Shown: positions 1 to 9,072, counted from the first letter of the stretch. The stretch: DNA of 33,618 nt from Schlesneria paludicola DSM 18645 (GCA_945862235.1 CAMAYU010000048.1:1-33618), one strand, 5' to 3'. Numbers and translations: made by a program. Notes: generated by a model not told the origin, from the letters alone.

Positions 1-182
1 GCCGCACGACGACACAGATCCGTTCGCGAGTGATCGATCACAATGATCGAGTTTGCGGAGCCGTACCGCAGTGAGGCGAGCGGCCAGAGCTGAGTCGTTT
101 AGCCGCGTGGTTCAGGATGAGACTCTGAGTGGCTATCCGATAAGTCGTATCGCCGTTAGCAACGAGCGGGCCCTGAGTTGGA

Positions 183-257
183 TGCCACGATCACGGCTTT
201 GCGTGGCCTGCTTTCGCTACGATCAAAGCACGGCCACGCAAAGCCGTGACCGTGGCA
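183..257. repeat. Long hairpin (26-bp inverted repeat)
   Basis: Two 26-nt arms (183-208 and 232-257) are reverse complements with one mismatch, around a 23-nt spacer. The hairpin lies in the gene-free first 490 bases, where no convincing gene was seen. It resembles the other intergenic palindromes in this window in size and style but does not share their sequence. Confidence 0.8.
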
Positions 258-367
258 CCCTGAAAACAGGTTCATCGGGGAAATGCTTCATCGCCCCCAG
301 TGCGATCAACATTGGTCGCGCAGACTAGCGGAGAGCAAGGGAACACGCTCTCTCTTCCGCCGGATGC

Positions 368-395
368 CACTGGCGAGGGGCTTCGCTCGCCAGTG
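368..395. repeat. Short hairpin, 10-bp perfect arms
   Basis: Arms 368-377 and 386-395 are perfect reverse complements around an 8-nt loop. No T-run follows on either strand, so a terminator role is not supported. It is probably a small dispersed palindrome. Confidence 0.65.
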
Positions 396-426
396 TTCTT
401 TGAATTCACTGGCGGCTCAAAGTGAC

Positions 427-456
427 GTAGGGTGCGTGGAGTCTTCGGAACGCACC
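427..456. repeat. Dispersed repeat 'GTAGGGTGCGTGGAGTC', single arm
   Basis: This 30-nt segment matches both arms of the palindrome at 3569-3646 almost base for base, and its core (GAGTCTTCGGAACGCACC) recurs at about 1723-1742. It ends roughly 35 nt upstream of the serine hydrolase start. It is a half copy of a dispersed palindromic element. Confidence 0.75.
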
Positions 457-492
457 ACACACTAGTCATCGAAAGAAGGGTGGCCGATCGGC

Positions 493-1590
493 ATGCAACG
501 ACGCACATTTCTTCAGGCGGGAGTGGTGGCGACATTCGGGACCCAGTTACTCGCCGCTCTCCGGCAGGAGCGTCTCGATGAGGCGGGAGAGGTGTTGGCG
601 AAGGCGACCGGCAGCGGGCAGGTCGAGTCGGCTGTGATGCACGTGACGCAGCGTGAGGCCACATTCACGCGGCACTTTGGCAAGGCCAAGTCCGACGACG
701 CGATGTTTCTGTTGGGGTCGATCTCGAAGCCGATCTGTATCACGGCGCTGATGACGCTGTTCGATCAGCGGAAGTTTGGGCTCGACGATCCCGTCAAGAA
801 GTTCATTCCGAAGTTCACGGGCGATGGGCGAGACCAGGTGACGATGAAGCATCTGCTGACTCACGTTTCCGGATTGCCCGATCAGTTGGCGGACAACAAC
901 GCGCTGCGGAAGGCTCATGCCGGGTTGAGTGAGTTCGTCGCGGGAGCGATTCGGACTCCGCTTCAGTTTGCCGCCGGGTCAAAGTACCAGTACTCAAGCA
1001 TGGCGATTTTGCTGGCGACTCACGTGGCCGAACTGATCAGCGGAGCAAGCATTCTCGAACAGGTTGATCGCACTGTCTTCCAACCGCTCGGGATGAAGCA
1101 CTCCGCACAGGGGTTGGGACGATTCGTGATCGGCGACATGGTCAATTGTCAGACCGAGTTCGGTGCTCCTGAAGCGGGCGCGGGCGATCCGTCGGCAAAA
1201 GACTGGGATTGGAACAGTGCGTACTGGAGAAAGCTCGGCGCACCGTGGGGCGGGACCCATGCGTCGGCCCCGGATGTGGGGCGCTTTCTGGCGGAGTTCC
1301 TGTTGGAGCAGGGGAAGATCGTCAAACCCGAGACCGCCCGGCTGATGACCAGCAACCACAACGGAGCCGGGCTGACTCCGCGCGGACTTGGGCTGAGCGT
1401 CGGCGCGACGGCGGGGAGTCCGGGCTGCTCGGAGAAGTCGTTCGGTCACACGGGATCGACGGGCACCATTGCCTGGGCCGATCGCGCCACCGAAACCATC
1501 TGTGTCGTGCTGACCTCGCTTCCCGCGCGAGCCGTTCAGCCTCATCCTCGTGACGTGGCCGCCCAGCGCGTCGCCAACGCCGCGAAGTGA
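493..1590 (+). CDS. Exported serine hydrolase, beta-lactamase/class C-like family
   Basis: This 365-residue protein belongs to the serine beta-lactamase-like superfamily (class C lactamases, DD-peptidases, EstB-type esterases). The catalytic SxxK motif is S76-I-S-K79. The second motif reads Y167-S-S where YxN is usual, and the third box is H319-T-G. These give the nucleophile, general base and substrate-binding box. The N-terminus (RRTFLQ followed by a hydrophobic stretch) looks like a Tat signal, so the enzyme probably acts outside the cytoplasm. An AAGG-type ribosome site precedes the ATG. It stands alone on the plus strand, with repeats on both sides. The substrate cannot be told from sequence: esterase or peptidase activity is more likely than true beta-lactamase activity. 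The family call is firm; the function is not. Confidence 0.9.
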   Translation: MQRRTFLQAGVVATFGTQLLAALRQERLDEAGEVLAKATGSGQVESAVMHVTQREATFTRHFGKAKSDDAMFLLGSISKPICITALMTLFDQRKFGLDDPVKKFIPKFTGDGRDQVTMKHLLTHVSGLPDQLADNNALRKAHAGLSEFVAGAIRTPLQFAAGSKYQYSSMAILLATHVAELISGASILEQVDRTVFQPLGMKHSAQGLGRFVIGDMVNCQTEFGAPEAGAGDPSAKDWDWNSAYWRKLGAPWGGTHASAPDVGRFLAEFLLEQGKIVKPETARLMTSNHNGAGLTPRGLGLSVGATAGSPGCSEKSFGHTGSTGTIAWADRATETICVVLTSLPARAVQPHPRDVAAQRVANAAK

Positions 1591-1715
1591 AATGTCCCTC
1601 ACGCGGCCAAGACGAGAGATTGGTGAGCCGCATGTCGGGAGGCTGCGAGTTCTTGCTCGTCGTAGGAAACCCGTGGCCTTACGGCACACGGCTCGCCTCG
1701 AACATCTCATTCGTG

Positions 1716-1771
1716 GCCGTGTGAGGAGTCTTCGGAACGCACCGGAACGAGAGCACAGTCTCTCACACGGC
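1716..1771. repeat. Inverted repeat between convergent genes
   Basis: Perfect 10-nt arms (1716-1725 and 1762-1771) enclose a copy of the GAGTCTTCGGAACGCACC core found at 427-456 and 3569-3646. It lies between the convergent 3' ends of the hydrolase and sulfatase genes, so it could act as a shared transcription barrier. No strong T-tract is visible. Confidence 0.55.
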
Positions 1772-1806
1772 TGTGCGACGAAGCGGTGCTAGGCGCCGAA
1801 GCGGGG

Positions 1807-3162
1807 TCATTGAGCCGCCTTCTTGTTCTTCTTGTTTGTGTTCGCCTTCTTCGCGCCGGCGCGCTGTGCGCCCCACGTCGGTTCGACCAATTCTCCGTTC
1901 CACTTCTTCCAAGCCGATTCGAGTTCCGCGAACTTGTCGGGATGCTGCTTGGCGAGGTCGGTTGTCTCGCCGATGTCCTTGGACAGGTCGTAGAGTTCGG
2001 GGGACTGGGACTGCGCGTGTTTGACGAGCTTCCAGTCCCCCATGCGGATCGCCGTCTGGGGGCCGAAGCGCCAGTAGAGGGCCTCGTGCGGCGCGGCCTG
2101 GTTGTCGCCGGTCAGGTACGGCAGCAGGTTGACTCCGTCGAGCTTCGTGTCGGTCACGGCTGGGGCACCTGCGGCGGCGAGGGCGGTCGGGACGAAGTCG
2201 AGCTGGATGACCGGCTGTTCGTACAGGACGCCAGCGGGAAGCTTCGCCTTCCACTGCACGAAGAAGGGCACGCGGATGCCCCCTTCCAGCGTCTGGGCCT
2301 TGTTGCCGCGCAGCACCCCGTTGTCCGAGCCGTTGACCGGAGGACCGCCGTTGTCCGAGATGTAGAAGATCAGCGTGTTGGCATCGATCTTGGCGTCCTT
2401 GAGCTTGGCCAGCACCGCTCCAATGGCGTCGTCCTTGGCGGAGGTCATCGCGGCATAGGTTCGCCGTCTCTCATTGGCGATGGAGGCAAATCGGTCCAGG
2501 TACTTGGCGGGAGCGTGCATCGGATTGTGGACGGCGTTGAACGGCAGGTAGAGAAAGAACGGACGCTGGTGATGCCGGTCGATGAACGCGACCGCCTCCC
2601 GCGCGAAGTCGTCGGTCAGATACGTGACCTGATCGACCGGTTCGGTCCCGCGCAGCACTGCGTCACGCCCGCTCCCCACCTCGAAGTACGAGTGTGCTCC
2701 GCCCAGGAACCCGAAGTATTCGTCGAAGCCCCGCTGCATCGGATGGAACTTCGGAGCCGAACCGAGATGCCACTTGCCGACCATCCCGGTGGCGTATCCC
2801 GCCCCCTTGAGCCGGTCGGCGAGAGTTTTTTCGTTAAGCGTCAGACCGAGGTCGCCCGACGCACTGGCTCCACCCGGATTGAACTCGTGACCGAACCGCT
2901 GCTGATAACGCCCGGTCAACAGGCCCGCCCGCGTCGGACTGCAATACGGTCCCGAGACGTACCCGTTGGTACACCTCACGCCGTTCTTCGCGATCGAGTC
3001 GATGTTTGGCGTGGGAATGTCCTTCCCGCCCTGAATGCCGAGATCGGCGTAGCCCTGATCGTCGGCCACGATCACCACAATGTTCGGCTTCGAGGACTCC
3101 GCCGCGTGTGCGAGTGAAGCGACACAGAACAACATCAGACAACTGATGCGAAGCATGGGCAT
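1807..3162 (-). CDS. Secreted type I sulfatase (arylsulfatase family)
   Basis: This 451-residue sulfatase hydrolyses sulfate esters, most likely on polysaccharides as is typical of planctomycetes. A signal peptide covers about residues 1-20 and ends AHA. The metal-binding DD pair is D34-D35 (VADDQGYADLG). The formylglycine motif is C74-S-P-T-R78, with Cys to be matured by a formylglycine-generating enzyme not in this window. Length is near the family norm. The C-terminus ends in a lysine/asparagine-rich tail (KKANTNKKNKK) beyond the usual fold. A TGGAG ribosome site precedes the ATG. A 15-nt motif shared with three other exported-protein genes lies 62 nt upstream. The small membrane protein gene at 3277-3453 is upstream on the same strand. 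Substrate specificity cannot be assigned. Confidence 0.95.
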   Translation of the reverse strand: MPMLRISCLMLFCVASLAHAAESSKPNIVVIVADDQGYADLGIQGGKDIPTPNIDSIAKNGVRCTNGYVSGPYCSPTRAGLLTGRYQQRFGHEFNPGGASASGDLGLTLNEKTLADRLKGAGYATGMVGKWHLGSAPKFHPMQRGFDEYFGFLGGAHSYFEVGSGRDAVLRGTEPVDQVTYLTDDFAREAVAFIDRHHQRPFFLYLPFNAVHNPMHAPAKYLDRFASIANERRRTYAAMTSAKDDAIGAVLAKLKDAKIDANTLIFYISDNGGPPVNGSDNGVLRGNKAQTLEGGIRVPFFVQWKAKLPAGVLYEQPVIQLDFVPTALAAAGAPAVTDTKLDGVNLLPYLTGDNQAAPHEALYWRFGPQTAIRMGDWKLVKHAQSQSPELYDLSKDIGETTDLAKQHPDKFAELESAWKKWNGELVEPTWGAQRAGAKKANTNKKNKKAAQ

Positions 3163-3224
3163 TGGAATGACTCCAGAAAAAGGACGTGACGACCGGTGAT
3201 CCGGGGGGACAATGCGGGGCGGTG

Positions 3225-3239
3225 ATACCTCGCGCGGTC
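3225..3239 (-). promoter_or_regulatory. Shared upstream motif GACCGCGCGAGGTAT (sulfatase)
   Basis: Read on the minus strand, this 15-mer points at the sulfatase start, 62 nt away. The same sequence with at most a few changes lies 55-69 nt upstream of the PhoD-like, PQQ/EF-hand and Gfo/Idh genes in the same orientation. A second, inverted and degenerate copy lies at 3255-3269, so this site looks like a minimal version of the element whose ends are seen at 18429 and 18710. The regulatory role is inferred from position only. Confidence 0.5.
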
Positions 3240-3276
3240 GGAACGGACTCGATTCACCGCGTGAGATTTCAACGGC

Positions 3277-3453
3277 TCAGTTGGGCAACTTCGGAGAGGA
3301 CGCCACCAACAGGAAAGTGGCCAAGGGGCCGAACAACAACGACAAAAAAAACCAGATGAATCCACTGCGGTTCTTGCCTTGAGCCAGTCCCGCGTTCACC
3401 AAGGCCAACGTCCCCCAGCCGACAGCGAATGCTTTACGCTCTTCATCTCCCAT
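3277..3453 (-). CDS. Small membrane protein, 58 residues
   Basis: An ATG at 3453 opens a 58-codon frame ending TGA at 3277. The product has a polar N-terminus (MGDEERKAFAVGWG), a basic GKNRSG stretch, one hydrophobic segment at about residues 31-52 (GFIWFFLSLLFGPLATFLLV) and a short polar tail. A GGGAC ribosome-site-like sequence lies just before the ATG. The charge pattern, with basic residues right before the membrane segment, is what a real small inner-membrane protein shows, and the frame ends cleanly before the sulfatase promoter region. It was found by reading the gap between 3163 and 3460. No function is recognised. It could be co-transcribed with the sulfatase, but the motif between them suggests that gene has its own promoter. 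Confidence 0.65.
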   Translation of the reverse strand: MGDEERKAFAVGWGTLALVNAGLAQGKNRSGFIWFFLSLLFGPLATFLLVASSPKLPN

Positions 3454-3568
3454 GTTGTCCCTTTTCGTTTGATTGGCTTGAGTGCGTCGTTACCCAACCG
3501 AGTACATCGGAACCCGATTTCGTTTTCAAGCCAGGGCCTGCGGGGGCCAGTGCCATCGCTTTGTTCCC

Positions 3569-3646
3569 GTAGGGTGTGTGGAGTCTTCGGAACACACCGG
3601 CATTTCACAGGAATCTGGTGCGTTCCGAAGACTCCATGCACCCTAC
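3569..3646. repeat. Palindromic dispersed repeat, 30-bp arms
   Basis: Arms 3569-3598 and 3617-3646 are inverted copies with two to three mismatches around an 18-nt spacer. Single-arm copies occur at 427-456 and in part at 1723-1742. It sits in the 405 bp gap between the small membrane protein gene and bioF, where no other gene was seen. Confidence 0.8.
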
Positions 3647-3858
3647 TGGTTTCGCAGACTCAATCAGGCGATGGCCCTGTGCAGGGGCGATTCGACCGGC
3701 CTTCCCTTCGTCGCCTCACACAATTCCACCGATGAGGCCGGGCCGATGAGGCTACGCAATGGATGTTCCTTCGCTCACTTCGCGCCCGTTGGTCAAAGTC
3801 GCGATACTCGGTTTGTGTGATAATTGGGAGATAGGCGTCTCGACGATGGGCGGACTCG

Positions 3859-5055
3859 ATGTCTGGAATTCTTGGCTGGATCGGTGACGAGTTGCGTGAG
3901 TGGGCAGCGGAGGGACTCCTTCGTCGCCGCCGCTGCGTTCAACCGCGCGGTGACGGTTGGTGTGAGATCGACGGTCGCCGCGTTCTCAACTTTGCCTCGA
4001 ATGATTACCTCAACTTGGCGAGCGATCCGCGCGTGATCGCGGCGGCGGCGGCGGTGCTGTCCGAATGCGGTGTCGGTTCGCGGGCGAGCGCCCTGGTCTG
4101 CGGTCGCAGCCAGTGGCACGAGTTGTTGGAGCAACGTCTGGCAGAATTTGAAGGCCAGCCTGCGGCAATTCTCTTTCCGACGGGAATGGCGGCCAACATG
4201 GGGACCGTGGCCGCATTGGCGGGTCCTGGCGATGTCGTGTTATGCGATCGACTGAACCACGCGAGTCTCGTGGATGGCTGTCGATTGTCCCGCGCGACGT
4301 TGCGCGTCTACCGACACGACGACTTGTCGGTTGTCGCGCGCGAACTTCGTCAGGCCAGTGCCGCCAGACGCCGCTGGATCGTGACCGACTCGGTATTCAG
4401 TATGGACGGCGACTTCGCCCCGCTCCGCGAACTGTGTGACTTGGCTCAACAGTTCGATGCCGCCTTGATTGTGGATGAAGCCCACGGCACCGGAGTCTTC
4501 GGGGCGCGAGGCAGCGGGGCAGCGGAACAGCTTGGTGTTGAGGATCGCATCGCCGTGCGCATCGGCACGCTAAGTAAGGCAGTCGGTGTGCTGGGGGGCT
4601 TCGTCGCCGGATCGCAGGAGTTGATCGATTTTCTGTGGAACCGCGCCCGCCCGCAGGTCTACTCCACCGCATTGCCCCCGGCTCTGTGCGCGGCTTCGCT
4701 CGCCGCGCTCGACATCATTTCCGCAGAGCCGCAACGTCGCGCACGACTTGCCGCCGCCGCATCCACGTTCCGCCAGATGTTGTTCGCTGCGGGGATTGAA
4801 CCGTCACCGAACTCCGTCGGGCCAATCGTGCCCATCCCGTTGAAAGACCCGCAGGCGGCCGTTCGCGTGGCAAACCGATTGGAAGAGCAGGGCTTTCTCG
4901 TCGGAGCCATTCGCCCGCCGACAGTACCGCGTGGAACATCACGGCTGCGCATCGTCGTGACGACCGCTCACAGCGACGAGGATTTGCAGCGATTGGCCAC
5001 CGCAGTATCTGACTCGATATCGCCTGATGCGGTAGCGACGACGACGTCGCACTGA
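3859..5055 (+). CDS. bioF: 8-amino-7-oxononanoate synthase (BioF-like)
   Basis: This 398-residue enzyme is a fold-type I PLP-dependent alpha-oxoamine synthase. BioF condenses pimeloyl-ACP/CoA with L-alanine in biotin synthesis. Visible motifs: FASNDYLNLASDPRV near residues 45-59, NHAS with H134 (stacks on PLP), SVFSMDGD at 178-185, DEAH with D206 and H209, and the PLP lysine in GTLSK (K240). C-terminal PTVPRGTSRLRI is also typical of the family. The ATG at 3859 follows a GGCGGAC stretch. No other biotin gene is nearby, so the close relative Kbl (glycine C-acetyltransferase) and other oxoamine synthases cannot be fully excluded. The long N-terminus and RGTSRLR segment fit BioF best. It converges on the beta-helix protein gene. 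Confidence 0.88.
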   Translation: MSGILGWIGDELREWAAEGLLRRRRCVQPRGDGWCEIDGRRVLNFASNDYLNLASDPRVIAAAAAVLSECGVGSRASALVCGRSQWHELLEQRLAEFEGQPAAILFPTGMAANMGTVAALAGPGDVVLCDRLNHASLVDGCRLSRATLRVYRHDDLSVVARELRQASAARRRWIVTDSVFSMDGDFAPLRELCDLAQQFDAALIVDEAHGTGVFGARGSGAAEQLGVEDRIAVRIGTLSKAVGVLGGFVAGSQELIDFLWNRARPQVYSTALPPALCAASLAALDIISAEPQRRARLAAAASTFRQMLFAAGIEPSPNSVGPIVPIPLKDPQAAVRVANRLEEQGFLVGAIRPPTVPRGTSRLRIVVTTAHSDEDLQRLATAVSDSISPDAVATTTSH

Positions 5056-5102
5056 CCGGCTACTGTGGGTTCTCGTTCTAATATTCTCGCAGCAGAGAAT
5101 GG

Positions 5103-5123
5103 CACCAACCCGAAGCGTGAGCG
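5103..5123. repeat. Dispersed 21-nt repeat, half copy
   Basis: This segment (core ACCAACCCGAAGCGTGAGCG) recurs with one change at 23677-23697, directly after the galU stop. It is related to the arms of the perfect hairpin at 21365-21441. It lies just past the bioF stop, in the convergent gap. Confidence 0.65.
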
Positions 5124-5169
5124 GTAGGTATGAATTGGTTTCGTCAACACGCCTCGCGTTGAGACTGAG

Positions 5170-8100
5170 TTATGGCTGAGGAGTACCATTGATCAAAGTC
5201 GTGCCAAGGATCGTGTTCGGAGCCTCGAAATACGGAATGCCCGTTCCCGTGAAGCCGTAAATGTCGATGATATTGTCTACATTTCCGAACAGCGTGACAG
5301 CCCCCGTTATCGCTTGAATATGGATGCCGCGCTCATCACTCACCAAGTCGGCCCCATCGTCCATCGTGATGGTGTTGCCTTCAATTGTCAGTGCCGAAAT
5401 CCCTTGGACCAACGGGAACAGAATGGCCTCAGACAAGTCGCCATTCATCGTGATTTCGTTGTTGGAAACGGATACTACTGAATTGGCGCCGAGAGTCATC
5501 CGGACGCCACGGGCCCCGGCTCCTGCAAAATTCATGACGTTGTTAGTAACGTCGATGTTTGAAACGCCCGCGCCCTTTGTCACGCCAACTCCAATGCCCG
5601 CAGCACCAGAAACGTTAAACGCGTTGCCTGAGACTCCTACACTCGAAATCGCAGTCGCGGATGGCAGGTTGAACTGAACGCCCGTCGCTGCGCCTCCAAT
5701 GCTGTTAAAGATGTTAGATCTGACTTCGGCACCATGCCTGAACGGTGTGGCTAATATGGATCCGTTCCAGTTCACTAGCAGTCCCGTGTCAGCCGCTCCT
5801 GTCGTCGTGATCGTGTTGTTTACGACCGTGAGGAAGAGATTCCTGCCGATGGCCGGACCCTGATTACTAACTACCACTGCATCGCCTCCGACTTCGGTGA
5901 TCGTCTGTTGATTCGCCGAGAACGGGTCGCCAATAGTAAATGTATAATTTTCAGCTGTAGCGGCAACGAGTTGCACCTCACTCAGGAGATTGGTCTCTAT
6001 CGTATTGCCTAATATCGAGACGAGAGGTGTACTCAATGTCAGTATGCCAAACCCAGCATTCCCAGTGATGGCAGAGTTGACGACAGCCAATGAGGACGTG
6101 GTTGCTTGGATACCGTTGCCCAGATTCCCGTTGATATCGATTCCTGATAGCGAGACTCCGCCGGTATTGGTGAACTGCGCACCGTCGCCGATTGCGCCGG
6201 TGATGATCCCGCCGGTGCCGCTCGCGCCGTTGACTCCAGTGACGGTAAACAAGTCTCCCCCGGCGGGACCAACATTGTTCGCCAGCAGAATTCCCTGCGT
6301 TAGAGAGTCGGCACTGCTGACTGATGTGAACGTGAGATTGATCACCGAATTGCTGACATCGACTGCCGGACTGTCACCCGTCGTTTCAATCGTTCCTCCG
6401 TTGATGAATACGCCGCCAGTGGCGGGTGCCGCGGCAATGGCCCCGGCATTACTGATGAATACTCCGGTTCCCTGATCTGAGAGTACGTTCAATGTCGCCA
6501 CGGAAACCGTCGCTGGGTTGTTGACAACGTTCAGGCCCGCTCCATCGATAAACAGCGGTAGTGGACGTGTCGCGCCGAGGATTGTCAGCGTTTCAAACGA
6601 TGTGCTGCCGTCAGGATTGTTTTGGATATCAACTGCTGGCGCAACGGCGAATTGTTCGTTGTTAATCGTAGTCGTTCTTTGGAACGAGTAGGTTCCGTTA
6701 CTGTTATTGACGTTCACGCCGCGTCCGAAACCGAGTAGCGAACGACTTGAGACCGTCAAGCCATTGAACAACACATTGGAGTCATCGTTGATGATCCGCA
6801 CGCCATCGTTAAAAAAGTTTTCGATGGTTGTGTTACCCGTGACAAATAACTCGCCCGTGTTGTTTGAAATCAAGATGCCGTCACCGTTGCCTCCATTCAG
6901 CGCGAGCGTCTGAAACAGGGCATTGCCGCTGTTGGCCTGAAATTCGACTGCAGGAGATAAACTCGCCCCTCCGCCCGCGATGGACACGTCCCCGAAGAAG
7001 GACACCTGCCCCGCGTTGCTCGTCAGATTGATTCCGCGGGCGCCACGGTTGGTGATGGTCACGTCGTTGGTCACGGCCACTCCCGCAACGGGTGCCGTTC
7101 CGAACGAGATCACGCTGCCCGCCAAAGTGTTGTGGATGTCGATAGCGTCGTCTGCCGGTTGAGCAATGTTGAGTGCACCGCGGAAGTTGATGATGCCGGA
7201 TCCGCCGATGATCTCGACGCCGTTCGTGGAGGAATTGCTGATCGTGGCCGTATCGACCGTAACGATGCCGCCCTGCAAAGACACGCTGTTGTCAATCAGA
7301 ATACCTTGGCCACCGATATCGGTGATCTCGGCCCCCGTCAGATTGACGAAACTTCCCAAGTTCGTGTTCTCAATCCATAGTGCGCGTCCGCCCGTATTGT
7401 CGATCAGCCCCTGCGCTAAGGAAATCGGGTCGTCTCCGAATGTGATACCGCCGACATTGCCCCTCACACGCAGTGCCGTGGCGTCTGCGACGGGTTCGTT
7501 GATTCGAACTCCCAAAAACCGGACTGGACCAGGGTTTTCGACATTCAGCAGATTCTCCAGACGTATTCCGTCGCCATTTGAAAAATTGATGTCGGTCTGA
7601 GTGATCAGAAAGTTCTTCGCGCCATTGCCGTAAATCCCATGCCCCGTCGAGCCGCTAGTGAGAACGGCCTCGTCGCCGATACGGAAGCCGCTGAATTCGG
7701 TGGGCTGGGTTGTTGTGATCGCGGGGAACGATGTCAAAGTCACCCCGTCACCAGGGGAGTTCGCAAAGAGGGGCCGCTCCACACCTGTGGTCGCACGGGG
7801 AACTGGGATCGAACCCAAGGTCGCCACATTGATGCGATGTTGAACGCCATCACCTTCACCTAGCATACGAACGCCCTGCTCCAGGAGTTCCACGCCAGTG
7901 TTGTTAAAGACGCTGTCGGCATGGACGAAGATAATGTCCTGAATGGCCAAGTCTGTTTGGGCATCAGCCACGGTCTGGAACGGATCAGTGACCGTGCCGG
8001 TGAACGCGGGGCCGGTGGCGTAGCTGGCGACGTGTTCGACGAAGTACGGCAGCGCCGTGTTCGGATTGACCGCCACAATTCCGGTGTCTCTCACGGTGGT

Positions 8101-9072
8101 TAGTCCGACAGCGACGTTGTAGTTGCGGCGGACCTGTTCGGTCATGCGGTTGAACTGCGTCCGTGCTTCGCCATCGGGTTGACGGAACCCACCGTAGGTC
8201 CACGTTGCTCCGAAAATGACGTTGGTGTCGAAGAGCGAGTCGCTGGTGATTTCCATCTGCGCCTGAAGATTTGCGATCAGGTTGCCCTGCACGCGAGTCT
8301 TCCAGCCCGTAAACCCAGGAATCTCTTCACCTTTGTAGTGGTACCAGCCGCCCGCCACGCGGACATCGTGCCGTTGCATGACACGCCCAGGGAGCGGAAC
8401 GGCAACTTCCATATCGACGCCGGTCAGAGCGTTGGCAACGAGTCGGTCTTGGCTGTAGGTGATCCGGTTGTCTACGAACGCCTGACTGCCATCGACGAAC
8501 GTCGTCGAGAGCAACTTCTGAGTGGTACTGTTTGGGAAGTACGCGTTGGCTCGCAGGTCCCACAATTTTCCAAGCGTTTCCAAGCCGAAGCCGACATCGC
8601 GAAAGAGCGCGCCGCTGGAGTTGTCGTAGTCGTAGTAAACGTTCGCACCGAAGACGCGATCCAGTCGTTCCGAGTGGTATCGAATCCCTGTTCCCAGACT
8701 TCCGCCCCAGTCGTCCGAGGTCGCACGGAAGCCACGGAAGTCGCTGAAGAACATCCATTTGTCGGCGAAGGCATAAGGCATGAGTTCGACCGGGAAGATC
8801 GACGTTTCGCGTCCGACGGCTGGGCCTGACGAGACCCCCGCGCGAATGAGTGCTCCGAACGCTTCGCCGGATCGCCCGGTATAGCGATCACCGAACAACG
8901 CTCCGTCTTCGACGGCATCGCCAATGTCAGATCGGGCACCTCCGCCCAGCGGTGCATCCTGCCCGACTGCCAGTCGTGAGGAGAGCGCCAGCCCCACACC
9001 TAGGCAGAGCCACAGCAAGCCGCGCATGCTCTTTGAGACGCGAAGCCAAAACGGGTTGGTCGATAAGTACAT
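5170..9072 (-). CDS. Inverse-autotransporter-like outer-membrane protein with beta-helix passenger
   Basis: This 1300-residue protein starts at an ATG at 9072, preceded by AAAGGTGA. The frame stays open further upstream, but this start gives a proper signal peptide (about residues 1-38, ending AVGQ). Residues about 70-296 are rich in alternating aromatic strands and resemble the inverse autotransporter beta-domain of intimin/invasin: FGANVYYDYD near 141-150, GFGLE near 161, WDLRANAYFP at 171-180 and a closing FGATWTYG near 287-294. From about residue 330 to the end, the sequence consists of glycine/asparagine-rich short strands (repeated N-N-G, I-T-N, G-I-x-I patterns), as in a right-handed parallel beta-helix. 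I infer a barrel anchor with an exported C-terminal passenger (type Ve topology). No Ig-like domain, LysM or sorting tail was seen. The ligand is unknown. It is divergent from rhaB. Confidence 0.82.
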   Translation of the reverse strand: MYLSTNPFWLRVSKSMRGLLWLCLGVGLALSSRLAVGQDAPLGGGARSDIGDAVEDGALFGDRYTGRSGEAFGALIRAGVSSGPAVGRETSIFPVELMPYAFADKWMFFSDFRGFRATSDDWGGSLGTGIRYHSERLDRVFGANVYYDYDNSSGALFRDVGFGLETLGKLWDLRANAYFPNSTTQKLLSTTFVDGSQAFVDNRITYSQDRLVANALTGVDMEVAVPLPGRVMQRHDVRVAGGWYHYKGEEIPGFTGWKTRVQGNLIANLQAQMEITSDSLFDTNVIFGATWTYGGFRQPDGEARTQFNRMTEQVRRNYNVAVGLTTVRDTGIVAVNPNTALPYFVEHVASYATGPAFTGTVTDPFQTVADAQTDLAIQDIIFVHADSVFNNTGVELLEQGVRMLGEGDGVQHRINVATLGSIPVPRATTGVERPLFANSPGDGVTLTSFPAITTTQPTEFSGFRIGDEAVLTSGSTGHGIYGNGAKNFLITQTDINFSNGDGIRLENLLNVENPGPVRFLGVRINEPVADATALRVRGNVGGITFGDDPISLAQGLIDNTGGRALWIENTNLGSFVNLTGAEITDIGGQGILIDNSVSLQGGIVTVDTATISNSSTNGVEIIGGSGIINFRGALNIAQPADDAIDIHNTLAGSVISFGTAPVAGVAVTNDVTITNRGARGINLTSNAGQVSFFGDVSIAGGGASLSPAVEFQANSGNALFQTLALNGGNGDGILISNNTGELFVTGNTTIENFFNDGVRIINDDSNVLFNGLTVSSRSLLGFGRGVNVNNSNGTYSFQRTTTINNEQFAVAPAVDIQNNPDGSTSFETLTILGATRPLPLFIDGAGLNVVNNPATVSVATLNVLSDQGTGVFISNAGAIAAAPATGGVFINGGTIETTGDSPAVDVSNSVINLTFTSVSSADSLTQGILLANNVGPAGGDLFTVTGVNGASGTGGIITGAIGDGAQFTNTGGVSLSGIDINGNLGNGIQATTSSLAVVNSAITGNAGFGILTLSTPLVSILGNTIETNLLSEVQLVAATAENYTFTIGDPFSANQQTITEVGGDAVVVSNQGPAIGRNLFLTVVNNTITTTGAADTGLLVNWNGSILATPFRHGAEVRSNIFNSIGGAATGVQFNLPSATAISSVGVSGNAFNVSGAAGIGVGVTKGAGVSNIDVTNNVMNFAGAGARGVRMTLGANSVVSVSNNEITMNGDLSEAILFPLVQGISALTIEGNTITMDDGADLVSDERGIHIQAITGAVTLFGNVDNIIDIYGFTGTGIPYFEAPNTILGTTLINGTPQP

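Noticed and set aside
53-328. Open frame in the first 330 bases
   Set aside because: It overlaps a 26-bp hairpin, has no ribosome site and has low-quality composition with no recognisable domain.
1786-3117. Long open frame (443 codons) on the plus strand opposite the sulfatase
   Set aside because: It is the mirror of a G+C-rich coding sequence. The minus-strand product has all sulfatase motifs and a signal peptide, while the plus product has none.
5324-8829. Several plus-strand open frames opposite the beta-helix gene
   Set aside because: They are short, overlap each other, lack ribosome sites and mirror a long intact minus-strand gene.
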